64,000 bases of DNA, from positions 17,115-81,114 of the forward strand of contig JAHHHS010000026.1 of the NCBI GenBank assembly GCA_019359215.1, in the 5' to 3' direction. Of the stretch, positions 63,484 to 64,000 are shown piece by piece (within the stretch, counting starts at the first letter, position 1; every line of letters starts with the position of its first letter). The translations under genes and the position numbers were made by a program. The stretch comes from Nostoc indistinguendum CM1-VF10. GTDB taxonomy: Bacteria > Cyanobacteriota > Cyanobacteriia > Cyanobacteriales > Nostocaceae. The notes under the pieces are model-generated. The model made no database searches and was not told where the DNA came from. It saw nothing but the letters and a program-made list of their open reading frames with translations.

Positions 63484-64000
63484 ATGACCATCGCAGTTGG
63501 ACGCGCTCCCAGTAGAGGGTGGTTTGACGTTCTAGACGACTGGCTCAAGCGCGATCGCTTCGTATTCGTAGGTTGGTCAGGGATACTATTGTTCCCCTGC
63601 GCCTTCCTAGCACTAGGCGGTTGGCTAACTGGCACCACCTTCGTCACCTCTTGGTACACCCACGGGTTAGCCTCCTCCTACCTAGAAGGCTGTAACTTCT
63701 TAACAGTGGCAGTATCCACTCCCGCCGACAGCATGGGACACTCCTTATTGCTGTTGTGGGGACCAGAAGCTCAAGGTAACCTCACCCGTTGGTTTCAATT
63801 GGGTGGGTTGTGGCCATTCGTCGCCCTGCACGGAGCCTTCGGTTTAATTGGCTTCATGTTGCGGCAATTTGAAATTGCGCGTTTAGTAGGTATCCGTCCT
63901 TACAACGCTCTCGCCTTCTCAGCTCCGATTGCAGTATTCGTCAGTGTATTCCTGATGTACCCCTTGGGACAATCAAGCTGGTTCTTTGCACCCAGCTTTG
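63484..64000 (+). CDS. psbD: Photosystem II D2 protein (5' part, cut by right edge)
   Basis: The first 172 residues are visible out of about 352. The sequence MTIAVGRAPSRGWFDVLDDWLKRDRF is the standard D2 start. Spans one to three follow (FVGWSGILLFPCAFLALGGW, SYLEGCNFLTVAV). D2 is half of the photosystem II reaction centre, holding the active-branch quinone QA and Tyr-D (Tyr160/161, in FLMYPLGQSSW). One residue, Phe in TRWFQLGG, stands where I recall Cys in most D2 sequences. The gene has its own likely promoter at 63435. Confidence 0.97.
   Translation, partial: MTIAVGRAPSRGWFDVLDDWLKRDRFVFVGWSGILLFPCAFLALGGWLTGTTFVTSWYTHGLASSYLEGCNFLTVAVSTPADSMGHSLLLLWGPEAQGNLTRWFQLGGLWPFVALHGAFGLIGFMLRQFEIARLVGIRPYNALAFSAPIAVFVSVFLMYPLGQSSWFFAPSF

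Overview
The window looks like the chromosome of a filamentous cyanobacterium of the Nostoc/Anabaena group. It carries cyanobacteria-specific or photosynthetic genes: psbU, psbD (cut by the right edge), chlG, petP, btpA, a PucC-type carrier, DUF3120, UPF0367, the cyanobacterial PDZ/radical-SAM DUF512 protein and a Get3d-type ATPase. The lexA promoter contains a textbook cyanobacterial LexA box. The octamer GCGATCGC (HIP1) occurs throughout, and gaps between genes are full of short tandem and palindromic repeats typical of this group. No complete transposon and no CRISPR array was seen.

Layout. (1) 1-9020 is a DNA-modification/defence region mixed with housekeeping genes: a P-loop ATPase and a frameshifted DUF4007 gene, tRNA-Thr, argF, lexA, a DEAH helicase of the phosphorothioation-associated type, a small protein coupled to an SMC-like DndD-type ATPase, and the 3' part of a phosphorothioation-associated methyltransferase gene. 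The ATPase and methyltransferase genes are joined out of frame in a way that points to a deletion, so this dnd-like system looks broken. (2) 9277-24135 holds ordinary chromosomal genes: AmpG-like transporter, HEAT protein, cupin, sugar dehydrogenase, a REC-EAL regulator beside a decayed sensor gene, a GHL10 glycosidase, the DUF512 protein, uppP and DUF3120. (3) 24785-46243 holds photosynthesis, redox and cofactor genes (psbU, nadB, VKOR-DsbA, btpA, rimO, a DEAD-box helicase, PucC-type carrier, chlG, get3d, petP) with accessory Uma2 genes and toxin-antitoxin debris. (4) 46388-47409 contains two decayed Uma2 genes. (5) 47547-56792 is a surface-polysaccharide cluster: Wzm/Wzt-type ABC exporter, two glycosyltransferases, a double methyltransferase, and rmlA, rfbC and rfbD. 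(6) 57076-64000 holds a ComB-type phosphatase, a BlaI/M56 sensor pair, a 20-21 bp minisatellite, a class V aminotransferase, tRNA-Asn, a NYN-domain protein, an ECF-type ATPase, UPF0367 and the start of psbD.

The strongest theme is gene decay and repeat invasion. At least six loci are broken: DUF4007, the dndD/methyltransferase junction, a CBS-PAS sensor, a vapBC-like module, a DUF-type gene with one in-frame UGA, and two Uma2 genes. Short repeats have also entered coding sequence in frame in the GNAT and GHL10 genes and abut the start of the DUF512 gene. Family assignments come from recognising motifs and recalled family features; no database search was run.
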